Shown: in pieces, positions 1-10,679 of the stretch
Layout of the letters: the number at the start of each line of letters is the position of its first letter
Numbering within the stretch: the stretch's first letter is position 1
Origin: Phycisphaera sp.
Lineage (GTDB): Bacteria; Planctomycetota; Phycisphaerae; Phycisphaerales; UBA1924
Direction: 5' to 3'
NCBI GenBank assembly: GCA_025916675.1
Contig: CP098402.1
Location: forward strand, 801,205 to 865,204
DNA length: 64,000 nt
Made by a program: the position numbers and the translations under genes
Notes under the pieces: generated by a model
What the model saw: only the letters and a program-made list of their open reading frames with translations
What the model was told of the DNA's origin: nothing
The model's database searches: none

Positions 1-500
1 AAGATCGTGTTGTTGCTGGTAAAGTGCAGGTAAGCCGGCTTGTCGGAGTTCTTGATGTCGGTGGGGATGTGGTCGAAGTTGCTGTCCTCGCTGCTGGCGG
101 CGACGTTGACGTTGCCGTACAGCTTGGCCTCCTTGATGGCCTTCTTCGACCATGCGCCGGTATTGATGTAGTCGGCCGTGCCGCCGTCGGGCAGGTAGTT
201 GCCCGGGACCATCGAGAACTGCGTCGACGCGCCGCCCTGTACGTACATGACCACGTAATCATCGGGAATGTTCGCCAGCTTGCGGCAGGCCGCCTCGGTG
301 CGCTCCCACACACCATCGACCACGGGCCCCCGGTGGCTGTGCTCCATGATGCCGATGCCGCTACCGTCGATGTCCCAGATGTCCTGCTGCACACGCCGGA
401 TCACGGCCTCGGGCAGTGCCGCCGGGCCGGCCGAGAAGTTGTGCGTGCCGCGCGTGTTCTCCGAACCCGTGAGCGTGCCTTGCGTTGCCGATGCCGTCAT
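1..500 (-). CDS. serC: Phosphoserine aminotransferase, N-terminal part (cut by window edge)
   Basis: PLP-dependent enzyme that converts 3-phosphohydroxypyruvate to phosphoserine, the second step of serine biosynthesis, in the cytoplasm. Read on the minus strand from the ATG at 500, the frame stays open to base 1 and gives about 166 residues of a family that is normally about 360-380 long. The N-terminus carries the hallmark HNFSAGPAALPEAV near residue 20. Later come GIGIMEHSHRG, a D-W-E-R turn and YVQGGASTQFSMVP, which are typical of SerC. AGAGGAGG lies about 8 bases before the ATG. It follows serA on the same strand after 56 bases, so the two form a serA-serC operon. The PLP lysine lies outside the window. 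Confidence 0.93.
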   Translation of the reverse strand, partial: MTASATQGTLTGSENTRGTHNFSAGPAALPEAVIRRVQQDIWDIDGSGIGIMEHSHRGPVVDGVWERTEAACRKLANIPDDYVVMYVQGGASTQFSMVPGNYLPDGGTADYINTGAWSKKAIKEAKLYGNVNVAASSEDSNFDHIPTDIKNSDKPAYLHFTSNNTI

Positions 501-556
501 CGTATGAGCCTCCTCTTGCGATCCATCTGGGTGTTGGTTCTGTGTTGGGTGTGCTG

Positions 557-1540
557 TCAGGCGGGCTGGAGCGCGTTGACCATGTTGATGAACTGGCCGG
601 TCTTCTGGTACTCGGTCACGATCCGCACCGTCTCCTGGGCCACGGCCTGCTGGGCCTGGTCGGTCGAGGCCCCGCAGTGGTGCGAACAACACACGCTCGG
701 GTTGCCGGCCAGCGAGGTCTCGAACGCCTCGTTGGGCGTTCCGGGCTGGTTCTGGTACACGTCGGTGCCGGCGCGCAGGCCCTTGGTCTTGATCGCGTCG
801 AGCAGGGCCGCCTCGTCCACCAGCGTGCCGCGCGCGGTGTTGATGAAGTACGCCCCATCCTTCATCGCGCCAAAGAACGACGCGTCGCACATGCCCTTGG
901 TCTCGGGCGTGGCCGCAACGTGGACGCTCACTACGTCGGCGTCGCCCAGCAGCTTCCTCAGGTCGTCCTGGCTGCTGCCACCAAAACGCACGCCCATCTG
1001 CTCGGCGCTCTGCGGCGTCAGACTGCGAGACCAGCCGACCACGTCTATACCAAAGGCGTTGGCCCGCGTGGCGACCTCACGCCCGATGGCGCCCATGCCC
1101 ACCAGCAGCAGCGACAGACCCTTGAGCCCCCTCGCCTTGGCGTATTCCTTCTTATTCCACTGCCCGGTCCGGATCTCGGCGTCCTGGGCGGGCAGGCGGC
1201 GGTCGCAGTTGATGATGTGGCCCATGGCCAGTTCGGCCACTGCCACGGCGTTCATGCCCGGGCAGTTGCACACCGCCACGCCCTTGCCGCTGGCCGCCGC
1301 AGAGTCGACGTTGTCGTGCCCCGCGCCAGCCCGGATGATGCCCTTGAGCGAGCCCTGGCCCTCGATGACCGCCGCGGGCACCTTGGTCGATCGCACAATC
1401 AGGATCTCCGGCCCGTGCGTGGCCAGGGCCTCGGGCAGCGTGTCGGGGCCAAGCCCCGGGTCAACCACAACCTCGCATCCGGCGGCCTTCAGGGCCTGGA
1501 CCCCGGAATCCTCGAATTTGTCGGCAATAAGCACTCGCAC
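557..1540 (-). CDS. serA: D-3-phosphoglycerate dehydrogenase, short form without ACT domain
   Basis: First enzyme of the phosphorylated serine pathway: it oxidises 3-phosphoglycerate to 3-phosphohydroxypyruvate with NAD. I place the start at GTG 1540, because AGGAGG lies 8 bases upstream and the protein then begins VRVLIADKFEDSG; the frame is open to 1594, but that extension has no homologous look. The 327-residue product is a D-2-hydroxyacid dehydrogenase: substrate half, then the Rossmann motif LVGMGAIGREVA around residue 145, then the catalytic Arg in NTARGTLVDE, and the catalytic His in CCSHHCGAST. It stops there, so the C-terminal ACT/serine-feedback domain of longer SerA proteins is missing. 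Another hydroxyacid substrate cannot be excluded, but the serC neighbour supports SerA. Confidence 0.9.
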   Translation of the reverse strand: MRVLIADKFEDSGVQALKAAGCEVVVDPGLGPDTLPEALATHGPEILIVRSTKVPAAVIEGQGSLKGIIRAGAGHDNVDSAAASGKGVAVCNCPGMNAVAVAELAMGHIINCDRRLPAQDAEIRTGQWNKKEYAKARGLKGLSLLLVGMGAIGREVATRANAFGIDVVGWSRSLTPQSAEQMGVRFGGSSQDDLRKLLGDADVVSVHVAATPETKGMCDASFFGAMKDGAYFINTARGTLVDEAALLDAIKTKGLRAGTDVYQNQPGTPNEAFETSLAGNPSVCCSHHCGASTDQAQQAVAQETVRIVTEYQKTGQFINMVNALQPA

Positions 1541-1616
1541 CGGGCATACCTCCTGAACGCTCGCGAGCCCGCCAAGGGCCCGCGCTGGCATCACCCGAAC
1601 AATAGCGCGTCACCAA

Positions 1617-1645
1617 TGAAAACGGCCCGGCACTGGGCCGGGCCG
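1617..1645 (-). terminator. Intrinsic terminator after pseudopilin 1
   Basis: A 9-base-pair GC stem (arms 1623-1631 and 1637-1645, 5-base loop) is followed on the minus strand by TTTTCATT. It lies 31 bases beyond the stop of the pseudopilin at 1676 and before serA. Confidence 0.75.
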
Positions 1646-1675
1646 AGAGGTTGGTTTGAGGGCGAGACGCCAGGC

Positions 1676-2743
1676 CTAGCGGCCCAACTGGCCGGTGTTG
1701 ATCTCGGTGCCGCCGTAATCGACGCCACGCAAGCCGCCACGTGTCCAGCGGTAGTAGCCGTCGACCGGGGCCGGGCTGCGGGCCTGTGGCTCCCACTGCG
1801 AGGCCGAGGCGTCGAACACGAACCGCATAGCCCGATCTTCGCGGGGGAAGCGTGGATCCCAACCGAGGTTGGAGTCGTCTGTCACACGCTGGCCGGCGGA
1901 CAGATCGAACATGAGCATCGTGATCTTGGCGTCCGGGAAGGCGTAGAACAGCTCCAACTTGCTGTAGCGATCGTTGCTGTCGTGCATGAACACCTTCTGG
2001 GCCGGGGCATCAACCGACGTGATGCGCAGGCCACCAATGGTCGCGTTGCCGGGGATGCGGTACGAGCGGTGGCTGCTGGGATTCTGGTACATCCGCTCGG
2101 ACTCGTTCCGGCCAGCGTCGTACGACGCGGGGACCGCTTGGTAGCTCGAACTGTACGGCCAACGAATGTTCTCATTCGTCGCGGGCTCCTGGAAGGGGAA
2201 CCAGTAGTTGCTGTCGAACAGTTCCCTGGGATCCTGCTGCCAATTCAGGCGGTAGCGATCCATGGGCGAGACGACCATCTTCTCGGGCAGCTTCTGGGCC
2301 AGGTAGTCGTTCACCACAAGGTGGGTGTAGAGCACGTTGGGAATCCAGTTCGAGGGCTGGTTGAACTCTGGGCGGTTGGCCCGGAAGCGGATGATGTCGG
2401 TCGCCTGGGCGGCCGCGGCGTCCGTGGCGTCGGCACCGCTCAGGGCACCACCCTCCTTGCTCTGGCGGAACTGGGCCACGTCCTGCTGGTCGTTCCAGGT
2501 GAACGAGTAGATACGATCCTGGTAATCAGCCGAATACGTACCCAGCGCGAAACCAAATTGCTTGAGATTGCCGAGGTCGATCGCGAGTCGCGCCGTCTTG
2601 CGTGCCTCGCCCAAAGCGGGCAGCAGAACGCTGATGAGCAACGCGATGATCGCGATGACCACCAGCAACTCGATCAATGTAAAGCCCGACCGGGCGGAGC
2701 GAGTCCTGCGCCCGCTGGCCATTCGATTGAGTATCTGATTCAT
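1676..2743 (-). CDS. Prepilin-type N-methylation domain protein, array copy 1
   Basis: Secreted pseudopilin-like protein of 355 residues. A basic leader ends in [19 protein letters not shown], the prepilin peptidase site (cleavage after Gly, Glu at +5), followed by a hydrophobic helix and [12 protein letters not shown]. The body contains [21 protein letters not shown] and [11 protein letters not shown], and it ends in the array-wide signature [18 protein letters not shown]. The common planctomycete H-X9-DG tail was not seen. GGAG lies about 7 bases before the ATG. It is the last copy in transcription order of five paralogues on this strand. Neither prepilin peptidase nor secretion ATPase genes are nearby, so the role (minor pilin, surface filament or other secreted protein) is open. 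Confidence 0.88.
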   Translation of the reverse strand: MNQILNRMASGRRTRSARSGFTLIELLVVIAIIALLISVLLPALGEARKTARLAIDLGNLKQFGFALGTYSADYQDRIYSFTWNDQQDVAQFRQSKEGGALSGADATDAAAAQATDIIRFRANRPEFNQPSNWIPNVLYTHLVVNDYLAQKLPEKMVVSPMDRYRLNWQQDPRELFDSNYWFPFQEPATNENIRWPYSSSYQAVPASYDAGRNESERMYQNPSSHRSYRIPGNATIGGLRITSVDAPAQKVFMHDSNDRYSKLELFYAFPDAKITMLMFDLSAGQRVTDDSNLGWDPRFPREDRAMRFVFDASASQWEPQARSPAPVDGYYRWTRGGLRGVDYGGTEINTGQLGR

Positions 2744-2973
2744 GGTGTTCTCCGTTGCCGCCCCGTGGGGCTCCTTGGATAGCGAACCGAACGTGCGCTC
2801 AGGTCGATAGCAAACAATTAGATGTCAAACAGACTTCCCGGCGTCCATCGAGCGTTGGTCGACGGCCTGCCTCGGACGATTCATGTTCGCCAGCCGCTGG
2901 CTGGCGGATCCGCACGAGCAACTTCCTGGTAACACCTGGTGCGGTCGCGGAACGAATTGCCATATACGACAAC

Positions 2974-3008
2974 CAAAAATCCGGCCGGTGTGTTCCCACA
3001 CCGGCCGG
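2974..3008 (-). terminator. Intrinsic terminator after pseudopilin 2
   Basis: A perfect 12-base-pair stem (2981-2992 with 2997-3008, loop TTCC) is followed on the minus strand by ATTTTTGG. It lies 41 bases past the stop at 3050. The rest of the 306-base spacer 2744-3049 holds the leader of copy 1; I found no clear promoter there beyond an isolated TTGACA (minus strand, 2823-2828). Confidence 0.88.
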
Positions 3009-3049
3009 CGATTTATTCATCAAATCAGAATGTCAACCCTTCGCGGGCC

Positions 3050-4093
3050 TCAGAACGGCTGGCCGGTATCGATCTCGGTGCCGCCAAAGTCGATGCCCTT
3101 AAGGCCGCCGCGGGTCCAGCGGTAATAGCCCGTCACCAGCGAGTCGGCCCGGGCCTGGGGTTCCCACTGCGAACCACCGACAAACCTGTACGTTGTCGGC
3201 TGGGCAGACCTGGGTGAATTTGGCATCCACCCCTCGTTCGAGTCGTCGGTCACGCGCTGGTTGGCCGACAGATCGAACATCAGGATGGTGGGCTTGGCAT
3301 CGGGGAAGGCGTGGTACAGCGGGGTCTTGGTGTAGCGATCGACGTTGTCGTGCATGAAGACCTTCTGGGCCGGAGCGTCGACGGCCGTGATCCTCAGTTC
3401 ACCCAACTTCACCGTGCCGGGAACGAAGTACCCCCGGTGCGTGGCTTGCGAGATGCGGCTGCCCTCGAGCGATGCGTCGTAGGACGCTGGCACGACCTGA
3501 TAGCTCGAGCTGTAGGGCCAACGCTTGTTCGAGCCACTAGCCGGCTCTTGGAATGGGAACCAGTAGTTGCTGTCGAACAATTCCTGAGGATCCTGCTGCC
3601 AGTTGAGGCGGTAGCGATCCATAGGTGAGACCACCATCTTTTCGGGCAGCTTCTGGGCCAGATAGTCGTTCACGACCAGGTGCGTGTACAGCACGTTGGG
3701 GATCCAACTCCTCGGCTGGTCGAAGTCGGGCCGAGTCGCGCGGTGGCGGATGATGTCGGTCGCCTGGGCCGCTGTCGCTTCGATCGGCGTGCCGCCTCGC
3801 AGATCGCCGCCGTCGCCCTGCTCGTTCCGACGGATGTCGTCCTGATCGTTCCACGTGAACGCGTAGATGCGATCCTGGTAGTCGGCCGAGTATGTGCCCA
3901 TGGCGAAGCCGAACTGCTTGAGATTACCCAGGTCGATGGCCAAGCGGGCGGTCTTGCGAGCCTCGCCCAATGCGGGCAGCAGCACGCTGATGAGCAGGGC
4001 GATAATCGCGATCACCACCAGCAGCTCGATGAGGGTGAATGCACGCAGCCCACGGCCACGACCGGTTACGTCGACAACAGAACGCGTCTTCAT
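3050..4093 (-). CDS. Prepilin-type N-methylation domain protein, array copy 2
   Basis: Pseudopilin-like secreted protein of 347 residues and close paralogue of its neighbours. I start it at ATG 4093 (MKTRSVVDV), with AAGGGGAC just upstream, instead of at the long upstream extension, which would run across the promoter. The processing site is [19 protein letters not shown], so the residue before the cut is Ala where the other copies have Gly; prepilin peptidases usually want Gly. The body shares [21 protein letters not shown], the block around [16 protein letters not shown], and the C-terminal [18 protein letters not shown]. It is transcribed alone between its own promoter and terminator. Confidence 0.87.
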   Translation of the reverse strand: MKTRSVVDVTGRGRGLRAFTLIELLVVIAIIALLISVLLPALGEARKTARLAIDLGNLKQFGFAMGTYSADYQDRIYAFTWNDQDDIRRNEQGDGGDLRGGTPIEATAAQATDIIRHRATRPDFDQPRSWIPNVLYTHLVVNDYLAQKLPEKMVVSPMDRYRLNWQQDPQELFDSNYWFPFQEPASGSNKRWPYSSSYQVVPASYDASLEGSRISQATHRGYFVPGTVKLGELRITAVDAPAQKVFMHDNVDRYTKTPLYHAFPDAKPTILMFDLSANQRVTDDSNEGWMPNSPRSAQPTTYRFVGGSQWEPQARADSLVTGYYRWTRGGLKGIDFGGTEIDTGQPF

Positions 4094-4193
4094 GGTTGTC
4101 CCCTTTTGTCCGTCTCGGACTGTCCCGCGGATATCTGGCCCGGCCGGTGAATCACCGAATGGCAGGTGGCCCGACCGTGAAGCAATTTCACCC

Positions 4194-4222
4194 AGAATAC
4201 CCGAAAACTCGCCATTTGTGAA
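4194..4222 (-). promoter_or_regulatory. Sigma-70-like promoter of pseudopilin 2
   Basis: On the minus strand TTCACA (4217-4222), a 17-base spacer, then TATTCT (4194-4199). This would give a leader of roughly 94 bases. The sequence just upstream of the -10 (GAGTTTTCGGG) matches the same place before copy 3 (GAGTTTTCGTG). Confidence 0.6.
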
Positions 4223-4283
4223 GAACAAGTTTCTTGTCGGGTTCAGAACACCGGGATAATACTCAAATTTAAAGCAGATATAC

Positions 4284-4311
4284 AAGAAAACCCGTATGAA
4301 GGTCATACGGG
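4284..4311 (-). terminator. Intrinsic terminator after pseudopilin 3
   Basis: A 9-base-pair stem (4291-4299 with 4303-4311, 3-base loop) is followed on the minus strand by TTTTCTTG. It sits between copy 3 and the promoter of copy 2. Confidence 0.82.
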
Positions 4312-4353
4312 CAACATGAAATTCGGGCTATCGAGATCAGGCTTTCTGGCCGT

Positions 4354-5409
<1,056 letters not shown>

Positions 5410-5507
5410 GGTGTTCCCCTAAAACAAGTCCTTGGATGTGAACGCATCGAGCCGCAATTCCTAGTAAACACCGATCGAGCAGGCCGGTATTTTTGCGGCA
5501 TCGGAGC

Positions 5508-5536
5508 AGCTTACACGAAAACTCAAAGCGATTCCA
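5508..5536 (-). promoter_or_regulatory. Sigma-70-like promoter of pseudopilin 3
   Basis: On the minus strand TGGAAT (5531-5536), a 17-base spacer, then TAAGCT (5508-5513). The predicted leader is about 92 bases. The block from the A-rich stretch through TCGTGTAA is shared with the promoter of copy 4. Confidence 0.55.
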
Positions 5537-5568
5537 GTAAATTTTTCGTTCGAGAATCAAACAAATAC

Positions 5569-5607
5569 CAAAAAAAGCACGCCCTGCACCGGGAGGTGCG
5601 GGCGTGC
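5569..5607 (-). terminator. Intrinsic terminator after pseudopilin 4
   Basis: A long stem (5577-5590 with 5595-5607, one bulged base, loop GGGA) is followed by seven T on the minus strand. It lies 26 bases past the stop at 5633. Confidence 0.9.
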
Positions 5608-5632
5608 GACTGTTCAGAAATCGGGGGGCCTC

Positions 5633-6682
5633 TTAGAAGGGCTGGCCGGTATCAACTTCGGTGCCGCCGTAATCGACACCCTTCAGTCCGCCGCGGGTCC
5701 AGCGGTAGTAGCCGTCGACGACCGACGGGCTACGAGCTTGTGGCTCCCATAGCGACCTCGTGGCGTCGAACTGGAACCGCATCGTTTGAGCGGTTGTCGG
5801 GGAGTTTGGCCTCCAACCGAGGTTGGAGTCGTCGGTGACGCGCTGGCTGGCCGAGAGGTCAAACATCAAGATGGTGCACTTCGCGTCGGGGAACGCGTAG
5901 AACAACTCCAGCTTGCTGTACCGATCGTTGCTGTCGCTCATGAACACCTTCTGAGCCGGGGCATCGACGGCGGTGATGCGCAGGCCGCCGATCTTGCCGC
6001 CCAGCACGCGGTACGAGCGGTGACTGCTCGTGCTCTGCTCGATGCGTTGTCCCACAAGTCCGGCGTCGTACGACGCGGGGACGACCTGGTAGCTCGAGCT
6101 GTACGGCCAGCGCTTGTTGCTCTCGGAGGCGGCCTCTTGGAATGGGAACCAGTAGTTGGTGTCAAAGAGATTCTGGGGGTCCTGCTGCCAGTTGAGGCGG
6201 TAGCGGTCCATCGGCGAGACGACCATCTTCTCGGGCAGCTTCTGGGCCAAGTAGTCGTTCACGACCAGGTGCGTGTACAGAACGTTGGGGATCCAACTCC
6301 TCGGTTGGCTGAAGTCGGGTCGGTTAGCCCGGAACCGGATGATGTCGGTCGCCTGAGCCGCGGATGCTTCGAGCGGCGTGCCACCTGACAGGCCGCCCTC
6401 GTCGGACTGCTGGCTGCGGCGGATGTCGTCATCGTTGTTCCACGTGAACGCGTAGATGCGGTCCTGATAGTCGGCCGAATACGTGCCCATGGCGAACCCG
6501 AACTGCTTGAGGTTGCCCAGGTCGATGGCCAGGCGGGCGGTCTTGCGGGCCTCGCCCAGGGCGGGCAGCAGCACGCTAATGAGCAGAGCGATGATCGCGA
6601 TCACCACCAGCAGCTCGATGAGGGTGAAGCCACGCAGGCGCCGGCTGATGCCGACCGTGGCAATGGTGCTTCGAGTCTTCAT
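5633..6682 (-). CDS. Prepilin-type N-methylation domain protein, array copy 4
   Basis: Pseudopilin-like protein of 349 residues. Leader [18 protein letters not shown], then [18 protein letters not shown] and [12 protein letters not shown]. It keeps the family blocks [28 protein letters not shown] and [14 protein letters not shown]. Its middle (SHRSYRV) and the segment with [19 protein letters not shown] are closest to copy 1, while its first half looks like copies 2 and 3, a mosaic pattern. The end is [24 protein letters not shown] lies 9 bases before ATG. Own promoter and terminator. Confidence 0.88.
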   Translation of the reverse strand: MKTRSTIATVGISRRLRGFTLIELLVVIAIIALLISVLLPALGEARKTARLAIDLGNLKQFGFAMGTYSADYQDRIYAFTWNNDDDIRRSQQSDEGGLSGGTPLEASAAQATDIIRFRANRPDFSQPRSWIPNVLYTHLVVNDYLAQKLPEKMVVSPMDRYRLNWQQDPQNLFDTNYWFPFQEAASESNKRWPYSSSYQVVPASYDAGLVGQRIEQSTSSHRSYRVLGGKIGGLRITAVDAPAQKVFMSDSNDRYSKLELFYAFPDAKCTILMFDLSASQRVTDDSNLGWRPNSPTTAQTMRFQFDATRSLWEPQARSPSVVDGYYRWTRGGLKGVDYGGTEVDTGQPF

Positions 6683-6782
6683 GTTTTGAAACTCCCCTAT
6701 TGGGCCTTGGACGGCTTAGCAGATGCACGCAACAGCGACTAAGTGGCACGCTGCCGTATCGGGAGCGTTGCCCGACGGTGAT

Positions 6783-6811
6783 AGATTACACGAAAGTTCC
6801 GGCAATGTCCA
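6783..6811 (-). promoter_or_regulatory. Sigma-70-like promoter of pseudopilin 4
   Basis: On the minus strand TGGACA (6806-6811), a 17-base spacer, then TAATCT (6783-6788). The predicted leader is about 94 bases, nearly the same as for copies 2 and 3. Confidence 0.62.
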
Positions 6812-6833
6812 GTCAATTTTTACAGGCAATAAG

Positions 6834-6860
6834 TAAAAACCCGCATTGTCCATGCGGGTT
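6834..6860 (-). terminator. Intrinsic terminator after pseudopilin 5
   Basis: A 9-base-pair stem (6838-6846 with 6852-6860, 5-base loop) ends in a T run on the minus strand (6834-6839). It lies 29 bases past the stop at 6890. Confidence 0.8.
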
Positions 6861-6889
6861 CTGTGGTCATGCGGAGCTGTTCGGGGAGA

Positions 6890-7933
6890 TCAGAACGGCT
6901 GGCCGGTGTCGACCTCGGTACCGCCGAAGTCGATGCCCTTGATACCACCGCGGGTCCACCGGATCTTGCCAGGGGTGATGTCGGTACTGGCACCAGTGAA
7001 GGTGGGGGCCTCCCACGCACGCGGCTGGTAACTGATTCGCGTGAATTGGGCGCTCGTGGGTTGGTAGGGAAGCCAGCCCAAGTTGTAGTCTTGGCTCAGG
7101 CGGACGACACAAGAGCCGTCGTACGCTTGTACAGGCTGCCGGCAATTGTCATAACCCAGCCAGACGGGCTTCTTGCCGAAATGCCGTCCTTCGGCATCAT
7201 GCATTTGCACCTTCTGGGAGGGGTGATCGACGTCCGTCAGCCGCACATCGCCGAGCCTCGTGCCACCAGTGCTGCCGTACGAGTAGTGAGTGCCGCCCTG
7301 ACGTACACGATCTGAGGCGATGGCCGTGCGGTCGTACCCAGCGGGCACGAGTTGGTAGCTTGAGCTGTAGGGCCAACGCTTGTTGCGTGCGGTGGCGGTG
7401 GGCTGGCGCGGGAACCAGTAGTTTGTGTCAAACAAGTCCGCCGGATCCTCCTGCCAGTTCAACCGGTCGCGGTCGGCCGGTGACACCACCATCTTCTCGG
7501 GCAGCTTCTGCGCCAAATAGTCGTTCACGACCAAGTGGCTGTAGTACACGTACGGGATCCAACCTGTCACGCGGGGCATGTCATCACGTGTTGCCCGACG
7601 CCGCAGGATGTCGATCGCTTGATCAGCGGCTTGCTGCATCGGGCCGCCACCGGCGCGGAGGTCGGGATATTCTGATTGCGCGGAGTCTGCCTGATCGTTC
7701 CAGGTAAAGCCCCATTGCCGATCTTGGTAGTCGGCCGAGTAGGTGCCAGTAGCGAAGCCAAACTGCTTCATGTTGCCCATTCCGATCGCCAAGCGGGCGG
7801 ACTTGCGGGCTTCTCCCAGGGCGGGCAGCAGCACGCTGATGAGCAGGGCGATGATCGCGATCACCACCAAGAGCTCGATGAGGGTGAAGCCGGGGCGGTC
7901 GCCCAGCCGGCGGAGCCTTGAGGTTGGCATCAT
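6890..7933 (-). CDS. Prepilin-type N-methylation domain protein, array copy 5 (most divergent)
   Basis: Pseudopilin-like protein of 347 residues. I choose ATG 7933 because AGGAAGG lies 9 bases upstream and the length then matches the other copies; the frame is open to 7960. Processing site [21 protein letters not shown]. It differs from copies 1-4 throughout ([51 protein letters not shown]) yet keeps the framework and the end [17 protein letters not shown]. It is the first copy in transcription order and could be the founder or a functionally distinct member. Confidence 0.87.
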   Translation of the reverse strand: MMPTSRLRRLGDRPGFTLIELLVVIAIIALLISVLLPALGEARKSARLAIGMGNMKQFGFATGTYSADYQDRQWGFTWNDQADSAQSEYPDLRAGGGPMQQAADQAIDILRRRATRDDMPRVTGWIPYVYYSHLVVNDYLAQKLPEKMVVSPADRDRLNWQEDPADLFDTNYWFPRQPTATARNKRWPYSSSYQLVPAGYDRTAIASDRVRQGGTHYSYGSTGGTRLGDVRLTDVDHPSQKVQMHDAEGRHFGKKPVWLGYDNCRQPVQAYDGSCVVRLSQDYNLGWLPYQPTSAQFTRISYQPRAWEAPTFTGASTDITPGKIRWTRGGIKGIDFGGTEVDTGQPF

Positions 7934-8073
7934 GTCGTCCATCCTTCCTGGATAGCCCATCGATCCATGGGCGTTTGTCGAGGCGTGTGACCTCGGAGCA
8001 AGAACCCCCTACGACCCGGCGAACGGTTGATCTGAACCGCGAAAATATCCGAGCCTGTCCTTGACGTTTTCTC

Positions 8074-8102
8074 AGTGTACCCGATCAATTCGGAATGCCG
8101 CA
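8074..8102 (-). promoter_or_regulatory. Weak promoter candidate for pseudopilin 5
   Basis: By alignment with the promoters of copies 2-4: TACACT (8074-8079, minus) with a poor -35 TGCGGC 17 bases upstream. It overlaps the start of the divergent gene at 8095. Supported mainly by the shared layout. Confidence 0.35.
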
Positions 8103-9120
8103 AGCAATTTTTCTGTCTTCTGCCCCTCTTTTGTCGTCGTCCGGTCGTTATTTGCGCCAGATTGGGCTCATTGTCAGCATCTTGTTCGCTATTGGATGCT
8201 CGGGCGGCTCGAACACGCCCGAAACCGGCGCTCGCCCGAGGGGCGGCACCCTGTCTTCAAGGGCGGCCCTGGTGGACGGCACGCTGGTGACACGTGACGA
8301 CCTGTGGCCCCTGCTGGCCGAGCGTGTTGGGGCGGCCGCGCTGGAGGCGATCGCGCTCGACCGAGCGGTGGGGCGCGAGGCGGATCGTCGGGGCCTGCGC
8401 GTGACCGAGGCCGACCTGAGGGCAGAGCGGGAGATCGTCGAGCGGGCGCTCATCGGCACGGGCCTGACCGATCGGCAGCAACGCGGGCGCGTCGTGGCGG
8501 AGGCCCGCGCCCGGCGGGGGTGGGGGCCGGAATGGTTCGATGGGCTGCTGCGTCGCAATGCCCTGGCGCGGAAGCTGACCGCGGCCAGCGTGCAAGAGCC
8601 GGGCGAGGCGGAGATCGTCCGCTTGTACGAGGTCATGCACGGCGCCCGACGCGAGGTGCGCGTGATCGTGATGGCCAGCGAACGGGATGTGGCGCGGCTC
8701 CGGGCCGAGGTGGCCGCGGCGTTGGCGCAGTCTCGCGCGACGGGCGAGGCGCGGTTCATGATCCTGGCGACCGAGCAGAGCAGCGACGTGTCGGCGGCGC
8801 GTGGCGGCCTGCTCGACCCGGTGGGGCGTTTCGACGCGACCTACCCGGACGCATTCCGCGAGGCCGTGTTCGAGACCGGGGTGGGGATGTTGACGCCGGT
8901 CGTGGCGCTCGACGAGGGCTTCGCGGTGGCGTTGGTTGTGGGCGAGCGTTCGGGTGGCGGGCTGGATTTCGAGATGGCGCGAGCCGAACTGGTCGAACGC
9001 TTGAGCCTCGACGCCCAGCAGCGGGCGATGGCCGCGCTGTTCGAGCGGCTGCGGGCCGCCATGCGGGTAGAACCGCTGGACGACTCGCTAGAGTGGAGCT
9101 GGGAGCAGCGGGGCCGGTGA
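8095..9120 (+). CDS. PpiC/SurA-like peptidyl-prolyl isomerase lipoprotein
   Basis: Probable envelope folding factor of 341 residues. A hydrophobic segment ending LFAIGC gives a lipobox with Cys at about residue 36, so the mature protein would be lipid-anchored. Residues 55-160 are a helical arm rich in Arg and Glu, as in SurA/PrsA N-domains. Residues about 215-300 have the parvulin pattern: ILATEQSSD, then ARGGLLDPVGRF, PDAFREAVFE and MLTPVVALDEGFAVALV. The track start ATG 8095 gives a long leader; TTG 8152 would give a more usual signal peptide. It is divergent from the pseudopilin array and may help fold exported proteins, which is inference. Confidence 0.75.
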   Translation: MPQAIFLSSAPLLSSSGRYLRQIGLIVSILFAIGCSGGSNTPETGARPRGGTLSSRAALVDGTLVTRDDLWPLLAERVGAAALEAIALDRAVGREADRRGLRVTEADLRAEREIVERALIGTGLTDRQQRGRVVAEARARRGWGPEWFDGLLRRNALARKLTAASVQEPGEAEIVRLYEVMHGARREVRVIVMASERDVARLRAEVAAALAQSRATGEARFMILATEQSSDVSAARGGLLDPVGRFDATYPDAFREAVFETGVGMLTPVVALDEGFAVALVVGERSGGGLDFEMARAELVERLSLDAQQRAMAALFERLRAAMRVEPLDDSLEWSWEQRGR

Positions 9121-9235
9121 GGGCGACGGGCAGGGCTTGCCAATTAGGTGGATGGCTCTGAGCGATTGCGACGATTCAAAGGCTCTGGGAGTTTGTGGAT
9201 ACACCGGACAAGGAAGCGAATCTGAGGGGAATCAG

Positions 9236-10645
9236 ATGCTCAAGTACTCGTGCGGATCTCTTGCTTTCTGGGTAGTTGTTGCCTCCCCAATATTGGGCAT
9301 GATGATCTCGGGCTGCTCGGCCCCACCCGATCTGACGGGCTACCCGGCCAACACGCCCAAGACGTACAGCGAGAACAAGGTGTTCTTCCTCGACCGCCTC
9401 GAAGGCGATGCCCAGTACGAGCAGCTCCACGTCGACCTCGAGCACCTGTACGAGGTCCGGACCGACAAGGGGCTGCGCCGCGAGGATGTCATCAATCCGA
9501 ACGATCCCGTCTCGGTCGTGCTGCAGGGGGTCCGCCTGCCCGAGGACGCCTACTCGGGCACACGCGATATCGCTGTGGTGCTGGACATCCACACGTCCAA
9601 CGCCCGCGGAACGACCACGCTCGTGGCCTTCTACCAGCGCGACGTGCCGGCCGGGCAGATGCTCAACTTCAACAACCTGCTGGTCTACGCCGATCCGCAG
9701 TGGGACGAGCGGACGGCCCCGTACTTTCGGATCCGTGTGCTCGACGTTAAGGCCGAACGCAATCGGCGCACGGGCGCGATCATGGAGAAGGTCGGCAACA
9801 TCAGCGCGCAGATTGGCGGCATGATCCCCCATCCCGCGGTTCCGATCGTGACGACCGCGATCGACGCGGCCGGCCTGATCCTGAGTAACCAGCGCAACAA
9901 GATGCTGCTGGATTACCAGATCCAGTTCTATGGCTCGCGGCACCGCAACAACGCCGGCGGAGCCACGCTCGGCCCCTTGGTCGCCGGGCCGTGGATCGTC
10001 GTGGGGCGTGGTCGTGGCGCGGATTCGAGCTTCTGGACACCAAGGCTCTATCTCGACCGCCAGACCGATCGGCTGATGCACGATGTTGAATTGGATTCGA
10101 GCGTGGGCACGTCTGGGGAAGCGTGTTCGGGGGAGGCGTGCGAGGGCGTCGCGTGCTGCGCATCGGTCGTGGATGGGGCGAGAACGAACGTGCCCGTGCC
10201 TTATGTGCTCGTGACGCTCATGCGCGCCGATGCCCAGGTCCCCAAGCTCGTGCTCGATCGGTCCGAGACGCTGATGAAGCTGCTCAGCTCCCCCACGGGC
10301 AAGAGCGACATCGACGCGGTCACGCAGGCGAGCGAGAACTTGATGAGCGCGATCGGCGCGTTCGCGGTCGAGGGCCGGCTGCGGAAGTACCGTTCGACGC
10401 TGGATCTCCAGGAGATCATCGACAAGCTGGACACTCAGGGCGATCAGGCGGACAAGCTCAACCCGGCAGAGGAACGACGCCTGATGTACGTTCTCGATCG
10501 GGTGACCGGTAATGATGTCAGCCAGACCACCGCGGCCCAATGGGTGGACTGGTGGGAAAGCCTGACGCACGCCGACTGGGAACTTGTCGAGGATGCTCAC
10601 GCGCCGATGGGCGTGATTTATCGAAAGAAGCACACCGTCCACTGA
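9236..10645 (+). CDS. Lipoprotein of unknown function, 469 residues
   Basis: Start ATG 9236 has AGGGGA 6 bases upstream; the open extension to 9137 has no support. A signal peptide with a lipobox (MMISGC) ends at about Cys 25. The exported part starts with TGYPANTPKTYSENKVFFLDRLEGD and has no motif I recognise. Residues about 180-225 form an amphipathic or weakly hydrophobic stretch (NISAQIGGMIPHPAVPIV). A Cys-rich loop SGEACSGEACEGVACC lies near residue 295-310. The last third is helical. The next gene starts 34 bases downstream, so the pair is probably co-transcribed. Confidence 0.65.
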   Translation: MLKYSCGSLAFWVVVASPILGMMISGCSAPPDLTGYPANTPKTYSENKVFFLDRLEGDAQYEQLHVDLEHLYEVRTDKGLRREDVINPNDPVSVVLQGVRLPEDAYSGTRDIAVVLDIHTSNARGTTTLVAFYQRDVPAGQMLNFNNLLVYADPQWDERTAPYFRIRVLDVKAERNRRTGAIMEKVGNISAQIGGMIPHPAVPIVTTAIDAAGLILSNQRNKMLLDYQIQFYGSRHRNNAGGATLGPLVAGPWIVVGRGRGADSSFWTPRLYLDRQTDRLMHDVELDSSVGTSGEACSGEACEGVACCASVVDGARTNVPVPYVLVTLMRADAQVPKLVLDRSETLMKLLSSPTGKSDIDAVTQASENLMSAIGAFAVEGRLRKYRSTLDLQEIIDKLDTQGDQADKLNPAEERRLMYVLDRVTGNDVSQTTAAQWVDWWESLTHADWELVEDAHAPMGVIYRKKHTVH

Positions 10646-10679
10646 CAAGGCAATCGTGTGATCAACGGAGGATTTGCGG

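Noticed and set aside
485-2782. 765-codon open frame on the plus strand
   Set aside because: Antisense to serA and pseudopilin 1.
2823-2828. Promoter of pseudopilin 1 at a TTGACA
   Set aside because: No -10-like hexamer at 16-18 bases; the layout found for copies 2-4 does not fit here.
4094-4306. 70-residue N-terminal extension of pseudopilin 2
   Set aside because: It would cross the promoter and leader and bury the prepilin signal, which must be near the N-terminus.
9176-10648. 490-codon open frame on the minus strand
   Set aside because: Antisense to the 9236 lipoprotein, which has a ribosome-binding site and lipobox.
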